A stretch of 49,001 bases of DNA from Rhodospirillaceae bacterium (GTDB taxonomy: Bacteria; Pseudomonadota; Alphaproteobacteria; Dongiales; Dongiaceae): the NCBI GenBank assembly GCA_016794165.1, contig JAEUKV010000328.1, forward strand, positions 1 through 49,001, in the 5' to 3' direction. Below, one piece after another: positions 27,724 to 34,983 of the stretch. A model generated the notes under the pieces. It was not told the DNA's origin and did no database searches. It was given only the letters and a program-made list of their open reading frames with translations. The translations under genes were made by a program, and so were the position numbers. Every line of letters begins with the position of its first letter. Position 1 is the stretch's first letter.

Positions 27724-29340
27724 TCAGGCCGCGGCATTCATGCGCAAACGAAACCCAGCATAACCCTGCCGGGCAATCTCGTCACACTGGTCGCAATAGG
27801 CCTTGAAGCCCGCCACATAGGCCAGGAACACATGCGGCTTGCCGGGGACGTTGGCGCCGATATACCAGGATTGCGCCCGGGGATAGAGCGTCCGGTCGGC
27901 ATCCTGCCAGACCTGCCGCGCCCATCCTTCCTGCGCCGCCGGCTCGGCCTCGATCTCGCCGATCTGCTGCGCGCGCGCATGGTCGATGAGGGTGCTGATC
28001 CATTCCACATGCTGCTCGCCTGCGAGCAGCACATTGGCGAGCACCGACGGACTGCCCGGACCGGTCACGATGAACATGTTGGGAAACCCGGCGACGGCCA
28101 TGCCCAGATAGGCGGTGGCACCGTCCGCCCAGGCGGCACTCAGCTTGCGGCCCTGCCGGCCGGTGATCTCGATCCGCTGCAGCGCGCCGGTAAAGGCATC
28201 GAAGCCGGTGGCCAGGACGAGCGTGTCGAAGGAATAGCTGGCCTTCCCGGTCTTCAGGCCATCGGGGGTGATGCTTTGGATCGGATCGCCGTGGATGTCG
28301 ACCAGGGTCACGTTGTCCCGGTTGTAGGTCTCGTAATAGCCGGTATCCACGCAAAGCCGCTTGGCCCCGAGCGGATGATCCCTGGGGCACAGCAATTCGG
28401 CCACCTTGGGATCGCGCACGGTCGCGCGAATCTTGCGGCGCACAAAATCGGCGGCCAGACGGTTCGCTTCTGCGGATTCCATCACATCGGTAAAAAAATA
28501 CTGGATGTTGAAACCGCCCTGCTGCCAGCATTTTTCGAAGGCTGCCTCGCGGTCTTCGGGCGAGAGGTCCATGATGGTCAGGATCGCCTCTTCGGCGTAG
28601 TCGCCGGCATAGGAGTTGCGTGATTTCCGCCGCAAGCTGGCATAGTCGCGCTTCATCGCCGCGACCTTGTCGTCGGACATCGGCGCGTTCCAGGCCGGAA
28701 CCGAGAAATTGGCCGTGCGCTGGAACACGGTGAGATACTCGGCCGCTTGCGCGATGAGCGGGATCGACTGGATGCCGGAGGAACCCGTGCCGATGATCCC
28801 CACGCGGCGGCCGGTGAAGTCGACGCCTTCCCGCGGCCAGTCGGCGGTGTGGAAGACATCGCCGGCGAAGCTGTCCAGCCCCGGCACATCCACCTTCTTG
28901 GGAACCGACAGGCAGCCCGTCGCCATGATGAGGAAGCGCGCCAGGAACCGCTCGCCGCGATCCGTCGTCACCGCCCATTTCGCCGCCGACTCGTCATAGG
29001 TGGCATCCGTGACCTGGGTTCCGAACTGGATGTCGCGCCGCAAGTCGAACTTGTCGGCGACATGCCGGGCATAGCGCAGGATCTCGGGCTGTGTTGCATA
29101 GCGGTGCGACCATCGCCATTCCTGCTGCAGCTCGTCGGAGAACGAGTAGGAATAGCTCATGCTTTCGATATCGCAACGGGCACCGGGATAGCGGTTCCAG
29201 TACCAGGTGCCGCCGACATCGTCGCCCTTCTCGATGGCGCGGATCGAAAATCCCAGCCCGCGCAGGCGATGGATCGCATACATGCCGGCAAAACCGGCAC
29301 CGACGATAAGGACGTCGACCTCGCGCACTTGACCAACCAT
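27724..29340 (-). CDS. Baeyer-Villiger-type flavin monooxygenase
   Basis: A 538-residue class B flavoprotein monooxygenase. It has the FAD site GAGFAG (14-19), GGTWYWNRYPGARCD, the BVMO fingerprint FAGDVFHTADWP (158-169) and the NADPH site GTGSSG (184-189). Size and the GTWYWNRYPG element match cyclohexanone/phenylacetone-type enzymes, which insert oxygen beside a ketone to give an ester or lactone. The ATG at 29349 directly abuts GAGGAG; the ATG at 29340 has it nine nucleotides upstream and is preferred. It is divergent from the di-iron desaturase gene across a 197-nt region containing one of the two twin promoters. It may act after an alcohol dehydrogenase produces a ketone. Confidence 0.93.
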   Translation of the reverse strand: MVGQVREVDVLIVGAGFAGMYAIHRLRGLGFSIRAIEKGDDVGGTWYWNRYPGARCDIESMSYSYSFSDELQQEWRWSHRYATQPEILRYARHVADKFDLRRDIQFGTQVTDATYDESAAKWAVTTDRGERFLARFLIMATGCLSVPKKVDVPGLDSFAGDVFHTADWPREGVDFTGRRVGIIGTGSSGIQSIPLIAQAAEYLTVFQRTANFSVPAWNAPMSDDKVAAMKRDYASLRRKSRNSYAGDYAEEAILTIMDLSPEDREAAFEKCWQQGGFNIQYFFTDVMESAEANRLAADFVRRKIRATVRDPKVAELLCPRDHPLGAKRLCVDTGYYETYNRDNVTLVDIHGDPIQSITPDGLKTGKASYSFDTLVLATGFDAFTGALQRIEITGRQGRKLSAAWADGATAYLGMAVAGFPNMFIVTGPGSPSVLANVLLAGEQHVEWISTLIDHARAQQIGEIEAEPAAQEGWARQVWQDADRTLYPRAQSWYIGANVPGKPHVFLAYVAGFKAYCDQCDEIARQGYAGFRLRMNAAA

Positions 29341-29447
29341 CGCCGTCATCTCCTCTGCTCAGGCGCGTCGCCGAGCCATTTGCAAGTCGCTGCAGTCAGC
29401 TTGAAATGGCTGCTTTCTGCCGAAAACTGGGGGGCCCAAAGTAATAC

Positions 29448-29482
29448 TTGACAGCCATACAGTTTTCTTGATGATAGTACAA
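29448..29482 (+). promoter_or_regulatory. Twin promoter/operator A, upstream of the desaturase gene
   Basis: TTGACA (29448-29453), a 17-bp spacer and ATGATA (29471-29476) point to the desaturase gene, 56 nt downstream. The 35-bp block matches twin B upstream of the GMC gene at 28 positions, including CATACA and CTTGATGATA inside and beyond the spacer. The conserved spacer suggests a bound regulator and not just RNA polymerase; the BetI/TetR-type protein at 32262 is the candidate. Confidence 0.6.
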
Positions 29483-29537
29483 CAACAATCGTAGCGACGT
29501 CCGGCCGGTCCTGGCCGGCAGCGGGAGGATCGGCAAC

Positions 29538-30413
29538 ATGGCCAAGGCGGGTTCGACGATCGCCAAGGAAATCGAGATCGGCCGGCGGTATTCCCCGGAT
29601 ATCGCCTGGCCCACCATTCGCCTTGCCATCGGCGTCTACGCCGCGCTCGGCGCCAGTATCTGGGCCGCCGTGAGCGGCCTGATGCCCTATTGGGCGGCCG
29701 GCATCATCAACGCCATCGTCCTCTATTCCGCCTACACCGTCATCCACGAGGCCGTGCACAACAACATCGTGCCGCGCAACAGGCGCCTCGCCTGGGTCAA
29801 CAAGTTGCTTGGCTTTGCCGTCTGCATCCTGTTGTGGATGTTCTTCTATCCACACAAGAAGTCGCATATGGCGCACCACACCAAATGCAACACCGATGAG
29901 GATCCGGACATCTACGCCCGGGGCGAATTCGGAACGGTCGCCTTCTGGCGCATTCCGCTGGCGGCTCTCAGCCATTTCAACCCATTCGGCCTGCGTCGCG
30001 ACTGCGAGCGCTTCAACGTGACGGCACGGGAGCGCGCCATTTCCTACGCAACCTTTGCCGCCTACAGCGCCGTCGTCATCGGCCTGGTCGCTTTCGGCTA
30101 TGGCTACGAACTTCTGGTCCTGTGGTTCATTCCCTGGCTGATCGGCTATTCCATCATGCTGGTGTTCTTCACATGGATACCGCATCATGCCCATACTGAA
30201 ACGGGCCGCTATCGGAACACGCGCTGCTCGATCTGGCCGGGTGCCAATTTCCTGACCCAGGGCCAGCATATGCATCTCATTCATCATTTGATGCTGTGGA
30301 TTCCCTACTATCAGTACGAACAGGTCTTTCGCGAAATCCGTCCCTATCTCGAGCAGAACAACGCGATGATCGACGGCTTCTGGCCGCGCATCGACCAGCC
30401 GGCGAACAGCTAG
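29538..30413 (+). CDS. Membrane di-iron fatty acid desaturase / hydroxylase family protein
   Basis: A 291-residue integral membrane protein with four hydrophobic stretches and the histidine clusters of membrane di-iron oxygenases: HEAVH (70-74), HMAHH (110-114), HHAH (216-219) and HMHLIHH (244-250). Spacing fits the fatty-acid-desaturase and carotenoid-hydroxylase/ketolase group, which uses O2 and electrons from a ferredoxin-type reductase to hydroxylate or desaturate hydrophobic substrates. A reductase with flavin and 2Fe-2S domains is encoded nearby, which would complete the system. It converges on the GMC gene. GGGAGG lies upstream of ATG 29538. Whether it acts on fatty acids, terpenoids, sterols or a small alkyl compound cannot be told. 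Confidence 0.88.
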   Translation: MAKAGSTIAKEIEIGRRYSPDIAWPTIRLAIGVYAALGASIWAAVSGLMPYWAAGIINAIVLYSAYTVIHEAVHNNIVPRNRRLAWVNKLLGFAVCILLWMFFYPHKKSHMAHHTKCNTDEDPDIYARGEFGTVAFWRIPLAALSHFNPFGLRRDCERFNVTARERAISYATFAAYSAVVIGLVAFGYGYELLVLWFIPWLIGYSIMLVFFTWIPHHAHTETGRYRNTRCSIWPGANFLTQGQHMHLIHHLMLWIPYYQYEQVFREIRPYLEQNNAMIDGFWPRIDQPANS

Positions 30414-30439
30414 GCCGGCGCGGCTCTCTCGGACCAACT

Positions 30440-32068
30440 TCAACCGACCGGCGGTCGGTAGGCCGGGGCCAGGGCCGGTGCGCCGGCAATCATGTCGGCG
30501 GCCTTCTCCGCGATCATGATGGTGGGGGCGTTGAGATTGGCACTGGTGACCGAGGGCATGACCGAGGCATCGACCACGCGCAAGCCCTCGATGCCCCGCA
30601 CGCGCAACTCCGGATCGACCACCGCCATCCCATCGACGCCCATCTTGCAGGTGCAACTCGGGTGAAACTCAGTTTCCGCCTTCGCTCGGATGAAGGCGTC
30701 GATGTCGGCATCGCTACGCACATCCGGCCCGGGCAGAATTGGTGTCGGCTGGAGAGATTTCAGCGCCGACCCATTGAGAATCTCCCGCACCAGGCAAATC
30801 CCATCGCGGAATTCCTGCCGATCCGAATCGGTAGCCAGGAAGTTGAAGGCGATTACCGGCTTGTCATGGGGATCGGCCGAGGCGAGGTGGATGCGGCCGC
30901 GGCTCTCCTGGCGCAGCTGCGAGAGGTGCAGCATGAACCCGCGCGCCAGCTTCAGCCTCGTGCCCACCTGCTCGATCGAGACCGGGCCCAGATGGAACTG
31001 CAGATTGGCATGTGGCAGATCCGGTCGCGATCTGGCAAACCCGCCGATTTCGTAGATGTTGGACGCGGCCGGACCGGAGCGGTCGAGCAGCCAGCGCGCC
31101 CCGACATAAAGCTTGGCCAGCGGGTTATCCAGCCACTCGATCGACACCGGTTTGGCGAGGCCGAATTTCAGCCCGACATCCATGTGATCCTGCAGATTGG
31201 CGCCGACGCCGGGCAAATCGAGCTGAACCGGAATATCGTGGCGCGCTAGCTCGTCCGCTGGGCCGATGCCCGAGAGCATCAGCAGCTGCGGCGAGTTGAT
31301 CGCCCCACCCGACAGGATCACCTCACGTTTGGCCGTGACCTCGACCACCTCGCCGCCGCGCTCATAGCGCACGCCAACCGCCCGGCCACCCTCGATCAAG
31401 AGCTGGTGGACCAGCGCCCCGGTGAGAACGGTGAGATTGGGCCGGTTCATGGCGGGATGGAGATAGGCGACGGCGGCGCTGCAACGCTCACCGCGCCGCT
31501 TGGTGCTGTCGAGGCGCGCAAATCCCTCCGGCTGCGCCCCGTTGAGGTCATCCGATATGACATGGCCGGCTTCGCCCGCCGAATCGAGAAAGGCATCAAA
31601 GATTGGAGATTCCAGGCGGCCGCGCTCCGTCGACAGCGGCCCGCTGTCGCCGCGATAGAAGCTGCCGCCGCGATCGCTGGTCTCGGCGCGCTTGAAATAG
31701 GGCAAGCAATGGGCGTAGTCCCAGTGCGGCAGGCCGGTCGCCGCCCAGCGGTCGAAATCCAGCGGGTGGCCGCGCAGATAGACCATCGAATTGATCGAGG
31801 AGGAACCGCCCAGCACGCGCCCACGCGGCACCGGTATCCGCCGGCCGTCCATGCCGGCCTGGGGTGCGCTTTCGTAACTCCAATTGGTGCGCGGATCGAG
31901 ATACTGCCGGTAAACACCCGCCGGCATGCGCATCATCAGCCCGCCATCGCGCGGCCCGGCTTCCAGAAGCAGCACACGCGCCTGGGGATCCGCGCTCAGG
32001 CGATTGGCAAGTACACAGCCCGCCGAGCCACCACCGACAATGATGAAATCGAACGCATTCCGGCGCAT
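30440..32068 (-). CDS. GMC family oxidoreductase (choline/alcohol dehydrogenase type)
   Basis: A 542-residue flavoprotein of the glucose-methanol-choline family. It has the N-terminal FAD motif IIVGGGSAGCVLANRL, GRVLGGSSSINSMVYLRGHPLDFDRWA, GAINSPQLLMLSGIGP, and the active-site HPSCTCKMG with VVDASVMPSVTSANLNAPTIMIAEKAAD at the end. The overall pattern is that of choline dehydrogenase BetA and the alkane-pathway alcohol dehydrogenase AlkJ; both oxidise primary alcohols to aldehydes using membrane acceptors. The ATG at 32068 sits four nucleotides after GGGGAG; ATG 32071 and an upstream frame to 32167 are alternatives. Divergent from the BetI-like regulator and reductase genes, it has twin promoter B directly upstream. 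Confidence 0.93.
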   Translation of the reverse strand: MRRNAFDFIIVGGGSAGCVLANRLSADPQARVLLLEAGPRDGGLMMRMPAGVYRQYLDPRTNWSYESAPQAGMDGRRIPVPRGRVLGGSSSINSMVYLRGHPLDFDRWAATGLPHWDYAHCLPYFKRAETSDRGGSFYRGDSGPLSTERGRLESPIFDAFLDSAGEAGHVISDDLNGAQPEGFARLDSTKRRGERCSAAVAYLHPAMNRPNLTVLTGALVHQLLIEGGRAVGVRYERGGEVVEVTAKREVILSGGAINSPQLLMLSGIGPADELARHDIPVQLDLPGVGANLQDHMDVGLKFGLAKPVSIEWLDNPLAKLYVGARWLLDRSGPAASNIYEIGGFARSRPDLPHANLQFHLGPVSIEQVGTRLKLARGFMLHLSQLRQESRGRIHLASADPHDKPVIAFNFLATDSDRQEFRDGICLVREILNGSALKSLQPTPILPGPDVRSDADIDAFIRAKAETEFHPSCTCKMGVDGMAVVDPELRVRGIEGLRVVDASVMPSVTSANLNAPTIMIAEKAADMIAGAPALAPAYRPPVG

Positions 32069-32166
32069 CATTCTCCCCACTTCCGACTCGCGCGGCTGGA
32101 ACGACTGATGCGCTGCCGCGTCCCACCCCGCCCGGCAAGGGCGCCAAACCGCCGCGGAGAAAGACA

Positions 32167-32201
32167 TTGTCTTATCATCAAGTAATTTGTATGTGTGTCA
32201 A
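32167..32201 (-). promoter_or_regulatory. Twin promoter/operator B, upstream of the GMC gene
   Basis: On the minus strand TTGACA (32201-32196), 17 bp, then ATGATA (32178-32173) point into the GMC gene. Of 35 positions, 28 equal twin A at 29448. Because it lies between GMC and the regulator-reductase unit, a protein bound here could control both directions. Confidence 0.6.
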
Positions 32202-32261
32202 GGACGAGATCGCGGTATCTCGGGCGGCGTTTGCACCGACCGCCGTCAGGGAGGATCAGGC

Positions 32262-32912
32262 ATGAGAACCAGCATCGAGAAGATTCGGCGGCGCGATCTG
32301 GTCGAGGCGGCCTTCCAGACCTTTCTGGATCACGGCATGAACGGCACCACCGTTGCCCGGATCGGCGAGCAGGCCGGCATGTCGCACGGCATCGTCAACT
32401 ACTACTTCAAGAGCAAGGACCAATTGCTGAGTGCCGTGATCCGGCACGCCTTCGCCCTGATCCTGCGACAGGCGGTCGATCGCATGCGCCTCGCCACGAC
32501 TCCGCGCGAGCGCATCTCCGCGATTATCGCCGGCAACTTCTCGGAGGACCTCTTCAACCGCGAAACGGCGGCCGCCTGGATTTCCTTCTATGCCGAAGTC
32601 GCCACACGCCCCGAATTCGAGCGGTTGCAGGACACCTTCTATCGGCGTCTGCACAGCAACCTCCTGCACGACCTGAAAAAGATCACGACCCCCGCCGAGG
32701 CGGAGAATATCGCCCTCGGTATCAGTGTCTGGATCGACGGTCTGTGGCTGCGCTGTGCCATGCGGCGGATGGGTGTCGAGCGGGACGCCGCCATAGCGGC
32801 CATCGAAAGCTATGTCGACACCAGCTTGGCGCAGGCCAACAATACGGCAAGCGGTACGACGCGCAAGAGCCCGGCACGGCGACGCGCGGCGGTGCCGGCC
32901 AATCGGCGCTAG
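32262..32912 (+). CDS. TetR family regulator, BetI-like
   Basis: A 216-residue TetR-family repressor. The N-terminal DNA-binding region reads IRRRDLVEAAFQTFLDHGMNGTTVARIGEQAGMSHGIVNYYFKSKDQLL, with the BetI-style IRR start and GIVNYYFKSK recognition helix. The C-terminal part (FNRETAAAWISFYAEVATRPEFERLQDTFYRRL) matches the BetI ligand domain, and a basic tail (TRKSPARRRAAV) follows. AGGGAGG precedes ATG 32262. It is divergent from the GMC gene and 20 nt ahead of the reductase. E. coli BetI senses choline; here the ligand may be choline-like, but this is inference. It is the best candidate to bind the twin promoter blocks. Confidence 0.92.
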   Translation: MRTSIEKIRRRDLVEAAFQTFLDHGMNGTTVARIGEQAGMSHGIVNYYFKSKDQLLSAVIRHAFALILRQAVDRMRLATTPRERISAIIAGNFSEDLFNRETAAAWISFYAEVATRPEFERLQDTFYRRLHSNLLHDLKKITTPAEAENIALGISVWIDGLWLRCAMRRMGVERDAAIAAIESYVDTSLAQANNTASGTTRKSPARRRAAVPANRR

Positions 32913-32932
32913 CCAGCCAAAGAAGGACCGCA

Positions 32933-33937
32933 ATGACCCACGAACTGACTGTGCGCGGCGTGGTCGACGAAACCGCGGACACCCGGTCGATCGAATTCGA
33001 CGTGCCGACCGCGCTTTCCGCCACCTTCGCCTACAAGCCCGGCCAGTTCCTGAGCTTCGACATCGCCGTGGACGGCGTATCGCTGCGGCGCTGCTACTCC
33101 CTTTCCAGCACGCCCGGGATCGATCCGTTCCCGAGGGTCACGGTCAAGCGGGTCGCCGACGGCCGCGTGTCCAACTGGATCAATGACAGGGTCAAGGCGG
33201 GGGACCGCCTGTTGGTGGCGCCACCCGCCGGCCGCTTCGTTCTCGCCGACGAGGCGGCGCCGCTGTGCCTCTATGCCGGGGGCAGCGGCATCACCCCCAT
33301 CATCTCGATCCTGAAATTCGCGCTGGCCACCTGGACCACGCCCATTCGCCTGTTCTATGCCAATCGCAGTGCCGATACCGTCATCTTCCAGGCAAGCCTC
33401 GACCGGCTTGCGGCGGAGCATCCGACGCGGCTGCGGATCCACCATCACCTCGATCTCCGCGACGGGCTGACCACCCAGGGGGAAATCGACGACTTCGTCA
33501 AGGATACCCCGGGCTGGCGGCACTACATCTGCGGCCCGGCGCCCTTCATGGCGCTGGTGGAATCGACGCTGGCGGCGCGGCAGGTACCGGCTGGCGACAT
33601 CCATGTCGAGCGATTCACCGCGAGCGAGGACGACGCCGTGCCCCAAGCGCCGGCGGCGGGTGCTGTCGAAGCCGAGATCATTATCACCCTTGATGGTGAA
33701 ACCCGGCAGATTCGCGGGCGGGCCGGCGAAACCGTTCTGGAAGCAGCGCGCCGGGCCGGGTTGCAGCCCCCCTCAAGCTGCGAATCCGGCATCTGCGCGT
33801 CCTGCCTTGCCAAGATCACGCGGGGGCGTGCCACCATGACCCACAACGAGGTGCTCAACGACGATGAGATCGCCGAGGGCCTGACCCTGACCTGTCAGGC
33901 CGTGCCGGCATCCGACGAATTGCACGTCGAATACTGA
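32933..33937 (+). CDS. Ferredoxin-NAD(P)H reductase with C-terminal 2Fe-2S domain
   Basis: A 334-residue three-domain electron-transfer protein. An FAD-binding barrel (RRCYSLSS at 52-59) is followed by an NAD(P) domain (GGSGITPIISIL near 116-127, later CGPAPFM) and a plant-type 2Fe-2S domain with Cys283-x4-Cys288-x2-Cys291-x29-Cys321. Such proteins (PaaE, GbcB, KshB, HmpX-like) pass electrons from NAD(P)H to an oxygenase. The only obvious oxygenase partner nearby without its own reductase domain is the membrane di-iron protein at 29538. AGAAGGA precedes ATG 32933. It is co-directional with the regulator (20-nt gap) and converges on the MDR gene. Confidence 0.94.
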   Translation: MTHELTVRGVVDETADTRSIEFDVPTALSATFAYKPGQFLSFDIAVDGVSLRRCYSLSSTPGIDPFPRVTVKRVADGRVSNWINDRVKAGDRLLVAPPAGRFVLADEAAPLCLYAGGSGITPIISILKFALATWTTPIRLFYANRSADTVIFQASLDRLAAEHPTRLRIHHHLDLRDGLTTQGEIDDFVKDTPGWRHYICGPAPFMALVESTLAARQVPAGDIHVERFTASEDDAVPQAPAAGAVEAEIIITLDGETRQIRGRAGETVLEAARRAGLQPPSSCESGICASCLAKITRGRATMTHNEVLNDDEIAEGLTLTCQAVPASDELHVEY

Positions 33938-33961
33938 CGCGGGAAGATCCGTTCAGATGCG

Positions 33962-34969
33962 CTAGATCTTCAGCACGACCTTGCCAACGGCCTTCCCGCT
34001 TTCGAGATGGGTATGGGCCGCCGCCGCCTCGGAGAGATCGAAGATGCGATCGACCAGGACCCGAAGCTGGCCGCTGGCGACCAGTGACAGACCCTGCCCG
34101 ATATGATGGGCCTGCGCACGTAGGCGCTCTTCAAGGCCGAGCCACATGGGTGTCAGCATCATGACGTTGTGGATGGTGAGGTTGCCGTTATAGGCATCGG
34201 TCTCGGCCGTGTCCCCCGGTGTCCCCATCAGGGTCACCACCCGGCCATAGGGCGCCATCGCCCTGAAGGTCTGCAGCATGATCTCGGCGCCGACATTGTC
34301 GAAGGCAACGTCGAGGCCGCGCCCTCCGGTCCAATCGCGCGCGGCGGCCACAAAATCCTGCTCGCGGTAGGGAATCGCGAGATCGGCGCCGAGTTCCCGC
34401 GCCAGTTCCGCCTTCGCTGCGCTGCCAACGGTCGTTGCCACCCGGGCGCCCCGTAGTTTGGCCAGCTGCACGCCGACATGCCCGGTACCGCCGGCCCCGG
34501 CATGGATGAGAACGGATTCACCGGCCTTGACGTCGGCGCGGTCGCAGAGCGACTCCGCGAGCGTGATGAAGACCAGCGGCAACGCCGCCGCTACCGTGAA
34601 GTCAATCGCATCGGGAATTGTCACCACCACGTCGGCCGGGACGGTGGCGAACTCGGCATAGGTGCCGGGGGCGCCGCCGATGCCGCCATAGCAGAAACAC
34701 ACCCGATCACCGGGCCTGACCGCCGTCACGCCGGCGCCGACCGCCTCGACGATACCCGCACCGTCATGACCCAGGATGAGCGGGCCGCCAGAATCGAGAT
34801 AGCCGCCCAGCTGGCGAAAGAAGGTATCGGCCGGATTGAGCGCTGCTGCCTTCAGCCGTACCAGCACGTCGCCCCGCCCGGCCGGCCAGCGCAGATCTAC
34901 CTCTCTCTGCTGCAGGACATCTGGGCCGCCCTTCGCTGTGGCGACGATTGCCTTCATCTTCTTTGTCAT
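33962..34969 (-). CDS. MDR-type quinone oxidoreductase / zinc-independent alcohol dehydrogenase
   Basis: A 335-residue medium-chain dehydrogenase/reductase. It starts KAIVATAKGGPDVLQQREVDLRWPAGRGDVLVRLKAAALNPADTFFR and has GHDGAGIVEAVGAGV, the cofactor site HAGAGGTGHVGVQLAKLRGA and FDNVGAEIML. The zinc-ligand cysteines of classical alcohol dehydrogenases are absent, so it belongs with NADPH quinone oxidoreductase (QOR/zeta-crystallin) and enoyl-reductase types. It starts 14 nt after the betaine-type permease stop, so it is the last gene of that transporter operon. That position suggests it acts on the imported compound or a product of it. Confidence 0.92.
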   Translation of the reverse strand: MTKKMKAIVATAKGGPDVLQQREVDLRWPAGRGDVLVRLKAAALNPADTFFRQLGGYLDSGGPLILGHDGAGIVEAVGAGVTAVRPGDRVCFCYGGIGGAPGTYAEFATVPADVVVTIPDAIDFTVAAALPLVFITLAESLCDRADVKAGESVLIHAGAGGTGHVGVQLAKLRGARVATTVGSAAKAELARELGADLAIPYREQDFVAAARDWTGGRGLDVAFDNVGAEIMLQTFRAMAPYGRVVTLMGTPGDTAETDAYNGNLTIHNVMMLTPMWLGLEERLRAQAHHIGQGLSLVASGQLRVLVDRIFDLSEAAAAHTHLESGKAVGKVVLKI

Positions 34970-34983
34970 GGGAGTTCCTATCT

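Noticed and set aside
26407-28623. Long plus-strand open frame of about 740 codons opposite the FrhB-like and monooxygenase genes
   Set aside because: It spans two recognisable minus-strand genes and has no family motif; antisense shadow caused by high GC.
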